A stretch of DNA of 38,100 nucleotides from Achromobacter denitrificans NBRC 15125 (GCF_001571365.1 NZ_BCTQ01000049.1:1-38100); one strand, 5' to 3'. Positions 18,526 through 29,689 are shown, counted from the first letter of the stretch. The notes: generated by a model not told the origin, from the sequence alone. Translations and numbers: made by a program.

Positions 18526-19217
18526 ACTTGCTGACGGTCAACAATCTGGCTTCCGGCTACGGCCGCATTCCCGTTCTGGAGGGCGTGCAATTCCACGTCG
18601 CCGAGGCGGAATTCCTGGGCGTGCTCGGCCACAACGGCATGGGCAAGTCCACGCTGCTGAAGACGCTGATGGGCGTGCTGCCGGCGACGGCGGGCGCCGT
18701 GCGCTTGCAGGACGCGGACATCACGCGCTTGCCTTCCCACCGGCGCGCCCGGATGGGCATGGGTTACGTGCCGCAGGGGCGGGGCATTTTTCCGGGCCTG
18801 TCGGTGCTGGACAACCTCAGGCTTTCAGCCAAGGCGAACCCCGGGCGCAGCATGGACGTGCAAGAAATCCTGGATGAGTACCCGCGCCTGAAACCGTTGG
18901 CGGGGCGCCCCGGCGGCGCGCTCAGCGGCGGAGAGCAGCAACTGTTGGCGCTGGCGCGGGCCCTGGTCGCGCGGCCGAGGCTGCTGCTGCTCGACGAACC
19001 CACCGAGGGCATCCAGCCTTCCATCATCGATGAAATCGTGGACAAGCTGAAGGACATCCGCGAGCGCCTGGGGCTGGCGATCGTGCTGGTGGAGCAGAAC
19101 ATCGATTTCATTCGCCAGCTGTCGGACCGCGTGCTGCTGATCCACAAGGGCGCCATCAATCGGGCCTTGCAACCCGGCGAACTGACCGACGAGTCCGTCC
19201 TGGATCATTTCACCTGA
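18522..19217 (+). CDS. ABC importer ATPase 2 (LivF/UrtE family)
   Basis: A 231-residue ATP-binding subunit. Walker A is GHNGMGKST, a variant typical of UrtE/LivF. The Q-loop region is GYVPQGRGIFPGLSV, the signature is LSGGEQQLLALARAL, Walker B is LLLLDEPTEGIQPSII, and the switch His is replaced by Gln in VLVEQNIDF, as is usual for LivF. It overlaps the previous gene by ATGA (18522-18525). Last gene of the amidase-ABC operon; no clear terminator follows. Confidence 0.95.
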   Translation: MNLLTVNNLASGYGRIPVLEGVQFHVAEAEFLGVLGHNGMGKSTLLKTLMGVLPATAGAVRLQDADITRLPSHRRARMGMGYVPQGRGIFPGLSVLDNLRLSAKANPGRSMDVQEILDEYPRLKPLAGRPGGALSGGEQQLLALARALVARPRLLLLDEPTEGIQPSIIDEIVDKLKDIRERLGLAIVLVEQNIDFIRQLSDRVLLIHKGAINRALQPGELTDESVLDHFT

Positions 19218-19304
19218 GGCGTGGGACAGGGGGCTGTCGGCGTCCGGACCGCCGCGCCGCCGCGGCATCCCGGCCGAGGCGGCGGTTCGCGTATCATCGC
19301 CGCC

Positions 19305-20405
19305 ATGATCCCGATTTCGCTGCCGTCGACGGAATTCTTCGTCTTCCTTTTCGTTTCCCAGCTCGCGGGCCTGGCATTGCTGGGATGGTTGGCGGTGCTG
19401 GCTGCCAGCCGCCGCGCAAGGCAGCGGTTCGGGCGCCGCCCCTGGCTGCACGGCGGCGCGCTGCTGGCGCTGGCCGCCTTGTCCGCCTTCTATGTCTTCA
19501 TCCGGTACGTGTTCTGGACCGTGGACCGCGAATACGACCGCCTGGAGGCGGCGCGGCGCGTGACGCTGGAGCAGCCGCAGACGCTGGGCGGCGTGGCCAT
19601 GCCCGCGGGCGCGCGCCTCGTGCTGGCGAGGGAAGGCCAGCCCGAACGCTACACCGAGGCGACGTTCGAGGCGCTGGTTCCGGCATTCGGCATGCAGGCC
19701 ACGCGTATCGTGCGCTACCTGCGCACCGAGTACGACCGGGAAACCTACGAGGAACTCGGCGCGCATCCGCACACGCTGTACCTCTGGGGCGCGGGCGTGC
19801 AGGATGTGGCGGGCTGGCGCTGCGACACCACGGAAAAGGTCGAATTCAGGATCGAGAAAAAAGACGCCCGTCCCGAGTTCGAATCCTGCACGCTGGGCGC
19901 GGGCAATCGCGCGGGAGAGATCGCGTTGCCGGCCGGCGCCGAGGTCCGGGCGAGAAAGGGCGAGACCTACACGAACGGGCACGTGGAGCCGCTGAACTGG
20001 TACGTGAGCGTCGATTCGCCCGAGCCCCTGGCGGTGTCCGGGATGTTGCTCGGGCGTCCCGGGCTGCGCCTGGACGACGCGCATCGTTTGCTGGGCGTGG
20101 CGAGCGCGGCGCTGGCCTGCCCGCTGCGGCTGGGGCCCTATCGCTATCCCGCGGGCACGCGGGTCCAGTCCACCGCCTATCCGCTGAACCGGCGCCTGCC
20201 GGACGCCTGGGTGCTCACCCCGGACCATGGCATGACGGTGCTGCGCGACGACGGCGAGGCGCTGTCCGAGGGCATGTCGGTGGTGCAGCGGGGGGACGGC
20301 GAGGTGCTGGCCACGCTGCTGAACGCCGAGGCGGGCGTGATGCTGTTCGCCACCATCGAGGTGGAAGGGGCGCCGCCGCAGGCGTCGGTGCGCTGCCCCT
20401 CCTGA
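19305..20405 (+). CDS. Uncharacterised membrane protein with PAG repeats
   Basis: A 366-residue protein I do not recognise. Two hydrophobic helices (about 9-33 and 50-70) are followed by a soluble domain of about 290 residues. Three similar short segments, each containing hydrophobic-PAG(A/T)-x-hydrophobic, occur with PAG at 100-102, 209-211 and 282-284, suggesting a repeated beta unit. The ATG at 19305 is preferred because the upstream open segment (from 19221) is low-complexity, although no strong ribosome-binding site is visible. It is 87 bases past the ABC operon and convergent with the DUF2214 gene. Codon use looks native. No function should be assigned. Confidence 0.75.
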   Translation: MIPISLPSTEFFVFLFVSQLAGLALLGWLAVLAASRRARQRFGRRPWLHGGALLALAALSAFYVFIRYVFWTVDREYDRLEAARRVTLEQPQTLGGVAMPAGARLVLAREGQPERYTEATFEALVPAFGMQATRIVRYLRTEYDRETYEELGAHPHTLYLWGAGVQDVAGWRCDTTEKVEFRIEKKDARPEFESCTLGAGNRAGEIALPAGAEVRARKGETYTNGHVEPLNWYVSVDSPEPLAVSGMLLGRPGLRLDDAHRLLGVASAALACPLRLGPYRYPAGTRVQSTAYPLNRRLPDAWVLTPDHGMTVLRDDGEALSEGMSVVQRGDGEVLATLLNAEAGVMLFATIEVEGAPPQASVRCPS

Positions 20406-20407
20406 AC

Positions 20408-20434
20408 GCGCCGGCCCGGAGCGGGGCCGGGCGC
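20408..20434. terminator. Convergent-gene hairpin
   Basis: GCGCCGGCCC (20408-20417) pairs with GGGCCGGGCGC (20424-20434) with one bulge, filling the 28-base gap between two convergent genes. It may act in both directions. No U-run on either side. Confidence 0.4.
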
Positions 20435-20886
20435 TACATGCCGATGCCGCGCGCCATCAGCACCGCGAACAGCGGCAGGAAGATGAACAGATGGGATTCG
20501 ATCATTACCCAGCGGCGCGCGCGGCGGATGTCGGCTTCCGGCGGCACGAAGCCGGGCTGCGTGGCGGCCTGCTTGCGCCAGCGGATGAAGGCGAGGGTGG
20601 GCGGGATCGAACAGAGCGCGATCACGACGAAGAGCGCGATCTTGGCGTGGAACCAGGGATTGGCCATGTAGAACGCCGCGCCCTTGGCGCCGAACATGAG
20701 GCGCAGCACGCCGGTGACCAGCACGGCCACCGCCGACACGCCGAAGAAGCGATCGTACAAGGCCAGGCGGCGAACCGTGTCGGGCGCCAGGCCGGGGCGC
20801 AGCAGGACGGCTTCGGCCGTCATGATGACTACGAGCACGAAAATGGCCAGGTAGTGAAACCAGGCGAGCAGGGCGTCTTGCAGCAT
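20434..20886 (-). CDS. DUF2214-family membrane protein
   Basis: A 150-residue protein with four predicted transmembrane helices. The N-terminal LLAWFHYLAIFVLVVIMTAE and the middle LYDRFFGVSAVAVLVTG match, from memory, the DUF2214 family (PF09980), whose function is unknown. The frame is open 29 codons further upstream, but the ATG at 20886 has GGAG five bases before it and starts just ahead of the first helix. It lies downstream of maeB, behind a strong terminator, so it probably has its own promoter. Confidence 0.75.
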   Translation of the reverse strand: MLQDALLAWFHYLAIFVLVVIMTAEAVLLRPGLAPDTVRRLALYDRFFGVSAVAVLVTGVLRLMFGAKGAAFYMANPWFHAKIALFVVIALCSIPPTLAFIRWRKQAATQPGFVPPEADIRRARRWVMIESHLFIFLPLFAVLMARGIGM

Positions 20887-20942
20887 GTCGGCTCCAGAAA
20901 GGCGGGACAAGCATGGTTGTACCATCCCCCGCCGAACCGCCA

Positions 20943-20969
20943 AGAAAAAAGCGCCCCGAGGGGCGCTTT
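20943..20969 (-). terminator. Rho-independent terminator of maeB
   Basis: The stem AAAGCGCCCC/GGGGCGCTTT (20948-20969) is followed on the minus strand by TTTTTTC. It lies 36 bases past the maeB stop. Confidence 0.92.
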
Positions 20970-21004
20970 GCATGCCGGGCGCCGCGGGCGCCCGAACAGG
21001 TCGA

Positions 21005-23302
<2,298 letters not shown>

Positions 23303-23350
23303 GGGATACAGGCCTTCTGGGGCGTAAAACAGAAAAAGAAAACGGACTGC

Positions 23351-23373
23351 AAAAGGCGGGCTCGCGGCCCGCC
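23351..23373 (-). terminator. Terminator between the E1 gene and maeB
   Basis: GGCGGGC (23355-23361) and GCCCGCC (23367-23373) form a 7-bp GC stem. On the minus strand it is followed by TTTT. On the plus strand GTTTTC follows, so it may work both ways. Confidence 0.75.
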
Positions 23374-23469
23374 GTTTTCATCTGGCAATGCTTGGGAACA
23401 CCCGTATTTCAACAGAAAGCGCGCAGCCTTGGTTGTTGCAGTGCAGCGAAGGCCCGCGCGCCCTCCATC

Positions 23470-26157
23470 CTAGAGTTCCCAGGGAGGGGTTTGGCGGGAG
23501 CCGGCGTTCAGCCGCGCGCGCAATGCCCGGGCGTCGTCCTGCCGGCCCAGGCTGTCCAGCGCGTAGAGCGCGATCCAGTCGGCGCTGACCTCGAAGAAGT
23601 CGCGCAGCCGGGCGCGGGTGTCGCTGCGGCCGAAGCCGTCGGTGCCCAGCGTGCGGTACGGCGCCGGCACCCAGGCGCGGATCTGGTCCGGGACGGCGCG
23701 CACGTAGTCGGTGGCGGCGATCACCGGCGCGTCGCTGCCGCCCAGGCAGGCGCGCACCCAGTCCGTGGCGGCGTCGGCTTCCAGCCCCAGCACGCGGGCG
23801 CGCTCGGCTTCGCGGCCGTCGCGGGCCAGCTCCGAGAAGCTGGTCACGCTCCAGACCTCGGCCTCCACGCCGTAGTCCGCCCGCAGGCGCTCGGCCGCCA
23901 TCTCGGCCTCGCGCAGCATCGGGCCGGCGCCCAACAGGCGCACCTGGGCCTCTCCATGGGCGGGCCGCAGGCGGTACATGCCGCGCAGGATGCCCTCGCG
24001 CGTGCGCTCGTCCGCGGGCATGTCGGGTTGCGCCAGGTTTTCGTTGGTGACGGTCAGGTAGAAGAATTCGTCGCGTTGTTCGTCCAGCATGCGGCGCATG
24101 CCGTATTCGACGATGACCGCGACCTCGTAGGCATAGGCCGGGTCGTAGGCGCGGCAGTTGGGGACGGCGGCGGCCATGATGTGGCTGGAGCCGTCCTGGT
24201 GCTGAAGGCCTTCGCCGCCGAGCGTGGTCCGGCCGGACGTGGCGCCGACCAGGAAGCCGCGCGTGCGCTGGTCGGCGGCCGCCCAGATCAGGTCGCCGAT
24301 GCGCTGGAAGCCGAACATCGAGTAATAGATATAGAACGGCAGCATCGGCAGGCCGTTGACCGAGTAGCTGGTGCCGGCGGCCGTCCAGGACGAGATCGCG
24401 CCCGCCTCGGTGATGCCTTCTTCCAGGATCTGGCCGTCGCGGGCCTCGCGGTAGTACAGCACCGAGCCGATGTCCTCGGGTTCGTAGAGCTGGCCCTGGG
24501 CGGAATAGATGCCGATCTGGCGGAACAGGTTGGCCATGCCGAAGGTGCGGGCCTCGTCGGCCACGATGGGCACGATGCGCGGACCCACCGCGGGGTCCTT
24601 GAGCAGCGCGGTCAGCATGCGCACGATGGCCATGGTGGACGACATTTCCTTGCCGTCCGCGGCCAGCGCGAAGCGCGCCCACTGTTCGGCGTCCGGCGGC
24701 GCCAGGCGGGGCGCCTCGGTGGCGCGGCGGGGAATGTGGCCGCCCAGCGCGGCGCGGCGCGCCTGCAGGTGGCGCAGCTCGGCGCTGTCTTCGGCGGGGC
24801 GGTAGAACTTCAGGGCCAGGCAGTCGGCGTCCGAGATCGGCAGCGCGAAGCGGTCGCGGAAGGCCAGCAGGGCCTCGTCGTCCAGCTTCTTCTGCTGGTG
24901 GGTGGTCATCTTGCCCTGGCCGGCCGCGCCCATGCCGAAGCCCTTCTTGGTCTGGGCCAGGATGACGGTGGGCTGGCCGCGATGGCGCGCGGCGCGGTGA
25001 TAGGCCGCATGGATCTTCACCATGTCGTGGCCGCCGCGGTGCAGCCGGTCGATGGCTTCGTCGGTCCAGTCGGCCACCAGGGCGGCGAGTTCGGGATTCT
25101 GGTTGAAGAAGTGGGCGCGGTTGAAGGCGCCGTCGTTGGCGGCGAAGGTCTGGAACTGGCCGTCCACGGTATTGGCGAACGCCCGGGCCAGCGCGCCGCC
25201 CGTGTCGCGCCGCAGGAGCGCGTCCCAGTCGCTGCCCCAGACCAGCTTGATGACGTTCCAGCCCGCGCCGGCGTACAGGGTTTCGAGTTCGTCGATGATG
25301 CGGCCGTTGCCGCGCACCGGGCCGTCCAGGCGCTGCAGGTTGCAGTTGACCACGAACACCAGGTTGTCGAGCTTTTCGCGCGCGGCCAGCGTCAGCGCCG
25401 CGATGGACTCGGGCTCGTCCATTTCGCCGTCGCCGAAGATGCCCCAGACCTTGCGGTCGCCGCCCGGCACCAGCGAGCGGTGTTCGAGGTAGCGCATGAA
25501 GCGCGCCTGGTAGATGGCGTTGATCGGGCCGATGCCCATCGAGCCCGTGGGGAATTGCCAGAAGTCCGGCATCAGCCACGGGTGCGGATACGAAGACAGC
25601 CCGCGCAGGCCGCGCGCGGTGGCGGTGATTTCCTGGCGGAAATGCGCCAGGTCGTCTTCGCCGAGGAAGCCCTCCAGGTAGGCGCGGGCGTACACGCCCG
25701 GCGCCGAGTGCGGCTGCATGTAGACCAGGTCGCCGGGGCCGTCGGCGGTGCTCGCCCGGAAGAAATGGTTGAAGCCCACCTCGAACAGGTCGGCGGCCGA
25801 GGCATAGCTGGCGATGTGCCCGCCCAGTTCGCCGTGCGCCTGGTTGGCGCGCACCACCATGGCCAGCGCGTTCCAGCGGTTGATGCGCGCGATGCGCTCT
25901 TCGACGGCCAGGTTGCCGGGAAACGGCGGCTCCTGGTCGGCGGGGATGGTGTTCAGGTAGGCGGTGCGCGTCTGCGCCCGGGCGCGCAGGCCCAGCGAGG
26001 CGGCATGGCCCAGGAGATTGTCCAGCACGTAGCCCGCCCGTCCGGCGCCTTCGGCCTGGACCAGCGATTGCAGGGCGTCGCGCCATTCGGCGGTTTCGGC
26101 GGGGTCGAGGTCGGGTTCCGTGCCCTGCCCGGGGCGGAGGGTGCTGGCGTCGCGCAT
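23470..26157 (-). CDS. Homodimeric pyruvate-dehydrogenase-type E1 (AceE/MdeB family), orphan
   Basis: An 895-residue thiamine-diphosphate enzyme of the single-chain 2-oxo-acid dehydrogenase E1 family. Motifs include GELGGHIASYASAADLFEVG, the ThDP site GIFGDGEMDEPES...VVNCNLQRLDGPVRGN, the middle-domain SSTMAIVRMLTALLKD and EGLQHQDGSSH. It is clearly AceE-like, but the N-terminal region differs from standard AceE and no E2 (aceF) or E3 (lpd) gene is adjacent. MdeB-type paralogues act on 2-oxobutyrate formed in methionine breakdown (knowledge), so the substrate may be 2-oxobutyrate rather than pyruvate. ATG at 26157 has AGGAGA ten bases upstream; the frame continues to 26250. Divergent from the OPT transporter. 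Confidence 0.9.
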   Translation of the reverse strand: MRDASTLRPGQGTEPDLDPAETAEWRDALQSLVQAEGAGRAGYVLDNLLGHAASLGLRARAQTRTAYLNTIPADQEPPFPGNLAVEERIARINRWNALAMVVRANQAHGELGGHIASYASAADLFEVGFNHFFRASTADGPGDLVYMQPHSAPGVYARAYLEGFLGEDDLAHFRQEITATARGLRGLSSYPHPWLMPDFWQFPTGSMGIGPINAIYQARFMRYLEHRSLVPGGDRKVWGIFGDGEMDEPESIAALTLAAREKLDNLVFVVNCNLQRLDGPVRGNGRIIDELETLYAGAGWNVIKLVWGSDWDALLRRDTGGALARAFANTVDGQFQTFAANDGAFNRAHFFNQNPELAALVADWTDEAIDRLHRGGHDMVKIHAAYHRAARHRGQPTVILAQTKKGFGMGAAGQGKMTTHQQKKLDDEALLAFRDRFALPISDADCLALKFYRPAEDSAELRHLQARRAALGGHIPRRATEAPRLAPPDAEQWARFALAADGKEMSSTMAIVRMLTALLKDPAVGPRIVPIVADEARTFGMANLFRQIGIYSAQGQLYEPEDIGSVLYYREARDGQILEEGITEAGAISSWTAAGTSYSVNGLPMLPFYIYYSMFGFQRIGDLIWAAADQRTRGFLVGATSGRTTLGGEGLQHQDGSSHIMAAAVPNCRAYDPAYAYEVAVIVEYGMRRMLDEQRDEFFYLTVTNENLAQPDMPADERTREGILRGMYRLRPAHGEAQVRLLGAGPMLREAEMAAERLRADYGVEAEVWSVTSFSELARDGREAERARVLGLEADAATDWVRACLGGSDAPVIAATDYVRAVPDQIRAWVPAPYRTLGTDGFGRSDTRARLRDFFEVSADWIALYALDSLGRQDDARALRARLNAGSRQTPPWEL

Positions 26158-26272
26158 AGTGGTGTTGTCTCCTGGTTTAGCACCCATGCTAGACCCTTGC
26201 CCCTGGCATGGGTGATCGAAATCTTGGCGGAATCGCGCCGCTTTCAGCATAATCTTTTGCAGGACGGATTGC

Positions 26273-26293
26273 CGGCGGCAGCTTATGCCGCCG
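26273..26293. repeat. Palindrome between the E1 and OPT genes
   Basis: CGGCGGCA (26273-26280) and TGCCGCCG (26286-26293) form a perfect 8-bp inverted repeat in the 211-base divergent gap. It could be an operator or a leader hairpin. No strong promoter could be called here. Confidence 0.35.
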
Positions 26294-26368
26294 AATCGGC
26301 CGATGGCCGCCTCCCGGGCCGCAACCGGGGGGCGCTAGAATTCGCGCCTTGCAGACAGGGAGATTTCC

Positions 26369-28417
26369 ATGACCGAACCCATCCGCGTCCCCGCAGAGGT
26401 CACGCTGCCGGAACTGACGTTCCGCGGCGTCCTGCTGGGCGCCCTGATCACCGTCATTTTCACGGCCTCCAACGTCTTCCTGGGGTTGAAGGTGGGCCTG
26501 ACGTTCTCGTCCGCCATTCCGGCCGCGGTGATCTCGATGTCCGTCCTGCGCCTGTTCAAGGACGCGAACATCCTCGAAAACAATATGGTGCAGACCCAGG
26601 CCTCGGCGGCCGGCACGCTGTCCTCCATCATCTTCATCCTGCCGGCCCTGGTCATGATGGGGCACTGGCAGGGCTTTCCGTTCTGGCAGACGCTGGGCAT
26701 CTGCGCGGCCGGCGGGATGCTGGGCGTGATGTTCACCATTCCGCTGCGCCACGTGATGGTGGTGCAGAGTGACCTGCCGTATCCGGAAGGAGTGGCGGCC
26801 GCCGAGATCCTGCGCGTGGGCAGCGCCGAGCGCGCTCCGGACGCCGCCGAGGACGCAGGGCGGCCGCCGGCCAGGACGGCCACGGGCATGGGCGACATCG
26901 TCGCCGGCGGCCTGGCCTCGGCCGTGGTCAGCTTCGCCGCCAGCGGCCTGCGGGTGCTGGGCGACAGCGTCAGCGGCTGGTTCCCGCTGGGCGGGGCGGT
27001 GTTCCGCCTGCCCATGGGATTCTCGCTGGCGCTGCTGGGCGCCGGCTACCTCATCGGCATCGTCGCGGGCCTGGCCATGCTGACCGGCCTGGTCATTTCC
27101 TGGGGGATCGCCGTGCCGATCCTGACCGCCCTGGGCGACATGCCCGCCGGCATGTCGCCGGAGAAGTACGCGACCGGGCTGTGGTCGTCGCAGGTGCGCT
27201 TCATCGGCGCGGGCGTGATCGGCGTGGGCGCCATCTGGACGCTGGCGACCCTGTTCATGCCCATGGTGCGCGGCCTGAAGGCTTCGTTCGCCGCGCTGGG
27301 CAAGTCGGACGCGGCCCAGGCCGGGCGCATCCCGCGCACCGAGCGCGACCTGTCGGCCGGCTGGATCTCGGCGGTGACGCTGGTGCTGGTGGCGGTGCTG
27401 GTCGTGACGTTCCAGGTGTTCCTGTCGGGCGCGCCGCTGTCGGCCGGCGCCATCTGGAAACTGGTGGCCTACGCCGTGCTGTTCGCCTTCGTGTTCGGCT
27501 TCCTGGTGGCGGCGGCCTGCGGCTACATGGCCGGGCTGGTCGGTTCGTCGACGAGCCCGATCTCGGGAGTGGGCATCGTGGCCATCGTGCTGGTGTCGCT
27601 GCTGATGCTGGCGCTGGGCGGCGAGTTGCTGGGCGCCGAGAACGGCGTGCAGATGGCCATCGCGCTGTCCATCTTCAGCACCTCCGCGGTGGTGGCCGTG
27701 GCCTCGATTTCCAACGACAACCTGCAGGACCTGAAGACCGGCTGGCTGGTGGGCGCGACGCCGTGGCGCCAGCAGGTGGCGCTGCTGATCGGCTGCGTGG
27801 CGGGCGCGGCGGTGATTTCGCCGGTGCTGGAGCTGCTGTACAACGCCTACGGTTTCGCCGACGCGATGCCGCGCGCCGACATGGATCCGGCGCAGGCCCT
27901 GTCGGCGCCGCAGGCGACCCTGATGCTGGCGATCGCGCGCGGCATTTTCACGCACCAGCTCAACTGGACGATGATCCTGATCGGCATGGCGGTCGGCGTG
28001 GGCCTGATCCTGGTGGACCAGGTCCTGATGCGCACCTGCCGCGTGGCCCGGATCCCGGTGCTGGCGGTCGGCATCGGCATCTACCTGCCGCCCACCGTGG
28101 CGGCGCCCATCGTGGCCGGCGCGGTCCTCGCCTGGCTGCTCGAACGCGTTCTGCGCCGCCGCGCCGCGGAAGCCGGCAAGCCGTACGAGCAGTTCGCCGA
28201 CGCGGCCAACCGCCGCGGCGTGCTGATCGCCTCCGGCCTGATCGTCGGCGAAAGCCTGGTCGGGGTGCTGATGGCGGGCATCATCGGCGCCGCCGGCACC
28301 GATGCCCCGCTGGCCATCGCCGGCGAGGATTTCGCGAAACCGGCCTCCTACCTGGGGCTGGCCGTCTTCGTGCTGGTGGCGGTGCTGTTCTGGCGGCGCG
28401 TGCTGCGGCTGGCGTAG
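26369..28417 (+). CDS. OPT-family (oligopeptide/metal-chelate) transporter
   Basis: A 682-residue inner-membrane protein with roughly 15-16 hydrophobic helices. The N-terminal LPELTFRGVLLGALITVIFTASNVFLGLKVGLTFSSAIPA and the YPEGVAAAEIL segment are typical of the prokaryotic OPT family. The loop at about residues 150-175 is polar. Bacterial OPT members are thought to import peptides or metal chelates, but specificity is rarely known. ATG at 26369 has GGGAG seven bases upstream. It is convergent with the M20 hydrolase, with a GC hairpin (28425-28445) in the 30-base gap. A link to the neighbouring hydrolase or E1 is possible but unproven. Confidence 0.92.
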   Translation: MTEPIRVPAEVTLPELTFRGVLLGALITVIFTASNVFLGLKVGLTFSSAIPAAVISMSVLRLFKDANILENNMVQTQASAAGTLSSIIFILPALVMMGHWQGFPFWQTLGICAAGGMLGVMFTIPLRHVMVVQSDLPYPEGVAAAEILRVGSAERAPDAAEDAGRPPARTATGMGDIVAGGLASAVVSFAASGLRVLGDSVSGWFPLGGAVFRLPMGFSLALLGAGYLIGIVAGLAMLTGLVISWGIAVPILTALGDMPAGMSPEKYATGLWSSQVRFIGAGVIGVGAIWTLATLFMPMVRGLKASFAALGKSDAAQAGRIPRTERDLSAGWISAVTLVLVAVLVVTFQVFLSGAPLSAGAIWKLVAYAVLFAFVFGFLVAAACGYMAGLVGSSTSPISGVGIVAIVLVSLLMLALGGELLGAENGVQMAIALSIFSTSAVVAVASISNDNLQDLKTGWLVGATPWRQQVALLIGCVAGAAVISPVLELLYNAYGFADAMPRADMDPAQALSAPQATLMLAIARGIFTHQLNWTMILIGMAVGVGLILVDQVLMRTCRVARIPVLAVGIGIYLPPTVAAPIVAGAVLAWLLERVLRRRAAEAGKPYEQFADAANRRGVLIASGLIVGESLVGVLMAGIIGAAGTDAPLAIAGEDFAKPASYLGLAVFVLVAVLFWRRVLRLA

Positions 28418-28424
28418 CGCATCC

Positions 28425-28445
28425 GCCCCGGCCCGGCCGCGGGGC
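28425..28445. terminator. GC hairpin between convergent genes
   Basis: GCCCCG (28425-28430) pairs with CGGGGC (28440-28445). Located between the OPT and M20 stop codons; no U-run, so weak evidence for termination. Confidence 0.3.
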
Positions 28446-28447
28446 CG

Positions 28448-29689
28448 TCAGGCCGGCCCGAGCAGGTCGGACAGCGTGCGGGCGATGACCTTGGTGGCGC
28501 GGCGCAGGTCTTCCAGCGCCACGCGCTCGTCGTTGCGCTTGGCGTGGGATTCCAGCACGCTGCGCGGCCCGGCGCCATAGATCACGCCGGGGATGCCGGC
28601 TTCGGCGTACAGGCGCACGTCGGTATAGAGCGGCGTGCCCATGGCGGGTATCGGCTCGCCGAACAGTTCTTCTCCATGCTTCTGGATGGCCTGCACCAGC
28701 GGCTGGCTGCCGGGCAGCGGCCGCATGGCGTTCGCCAGCAGCAGGCGCTTGATGTCCACCGTGATGCCGGGCAGGGCGGCGGCGGTCTCGGCGATGATGC
28801 GGCGGATGTCCGCTTCGACGTCGGCGGCGTTCTCTTCGGGGATCATGCGCCGGTCCAGCTTGAACACCACCTTGCCCGGCACCACGTTGGTGTTGGTGCC
28901 GCCCTCGATGCGGCCGATGTTCAGATAGGGGTGGCTGATGCCCGGCACCTGCGAGCGGATCTCCCGGTAGCGCGCGTTCTGCCCGTACAGCGCGTCGAGG
29001 ATCTTGACGGCGGCCTGCAGCGCGTCGACGCCGGTGGCCGGGATGGCGGCATGCGCCATCTTGCCGTGGACGGTCACTTCCATTTGCAGGCAGCCGTTGT
29101 GCGCGGTGACGACTTCGTAGCTGAAGCCCGCCGCGATCAGCAGGTCGGGCCGGGTCAGCCCCTGCGAGAGCAGCCAGCCCGGGCCCAGCAGGCCGCCGAA
29201 TTCCTCGTCGTAGGTGAAGTGCAGCTCGATCGCGCCGCGGGTGGGGCGGGCGACGGCTTCGAGCGCGCGCAGCGCGAAGGTATAGCTGGCGAAGTCGCTC
29301 TTGCTGACGGCGGCGGCGCGGCCGTAAAGGCTGCCGTTGTCGATTTCGCCGCCGTACGGATCGTGCTGCCAGCCGTCGCCGGGCGGGACCACGTCGCCGT
29401 GGGCGTTGAGCGCAATGCGCGGGCCGTCCGCGCCGTACTCGCGCCGCACGATGAGGTTGGTGATGGATTGCAGCCCGTAGTCGCGGACCGCGTCGGCGGG
29501 CACGGGGTGGGACTCGGCCGAAAGGCCGTAGCCTTGCAGCAGTTCCGCGGTGCGTTCGGCGTGGGGGGCGTTGTTGCCGGGCGGCGTGTCGGTGGGCACG
29601 CGCACCAGTTCCTGCAGGAAGCGGACTTCCTCGTCAAAGTGGGCGTCGATCCAGGCGTCGAGCCGGGCGTAATCGGTCGGAGTCGTCAT
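28448..29689 (-). CDS. M20-family (ArgE/DapE-like) amidohydrolase
   Basis: A 413-residue cytoplasmic metallo-hydrolase. First metal-ligand motif is NAHGD (His97, Asp99). The catalytic Glu pair is Glu162-Glu163 (TYDEEFGG), and the distal histidine is in LESHAKRND. The second motif reads GRAAAVSKSD (123-132) where most M20 enzymes have GRGxxDMKGG, so the bridging Asp appears displaced. Start ATG overlaps the UraD-AllC stop by ATGA, so it is translationally coupled as third gene of the ureide operon. Suggested role is hydrolysis of an N-acyl or N-carbamoyl intermediate such as a ureide product, but this is inference. It is not recognisable as true ArgE or DapE. Confidence 0.85.
   Translation of the reverse strand: MTTPTDYARLDAWIDAHFDEEVRFLQELVRVPTDTPPGNNAPHAERTAELLQGYGLSAESHPVPADAVRDYGLQSITNLIVRREYGADGPRIALNAHGDVVPPGDGWQHDPYGGEIDNGSLYGRAAAVSKSDFASYTFALRALEAVARPTRGAIELHFTYDEEFGGLLGPGWLLSQGLTRPDLLIAAGFSYEVVTAHNGCLQMEVTVHGKMAHAAIPATGVDALQAAVKILDALYGQNARYREIRSQVPGISHPYLNIGRIEGGTNTNVVPGKVVFKLDRRMIPEENAADVEADIRRIIAETAAALPGITVDIKRLLLANAMRPLPGSQPLVQAIQKHGEELFGEPIPAMGTPLYTDVRLYAEAGIPGVIYGAGPRSVLESHAKRNDERVALEDLRRATKVIARTLSDLLGPA

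Noticed and set aside
23392..26772. Plus-strand open frame of 1126 codons opposite the E1 gene
   Set aside because: Composition is shadow-like and it runs through the E1 coding region and into the OPT gene in another frame. The E1 reading has clear ThDP motifs.
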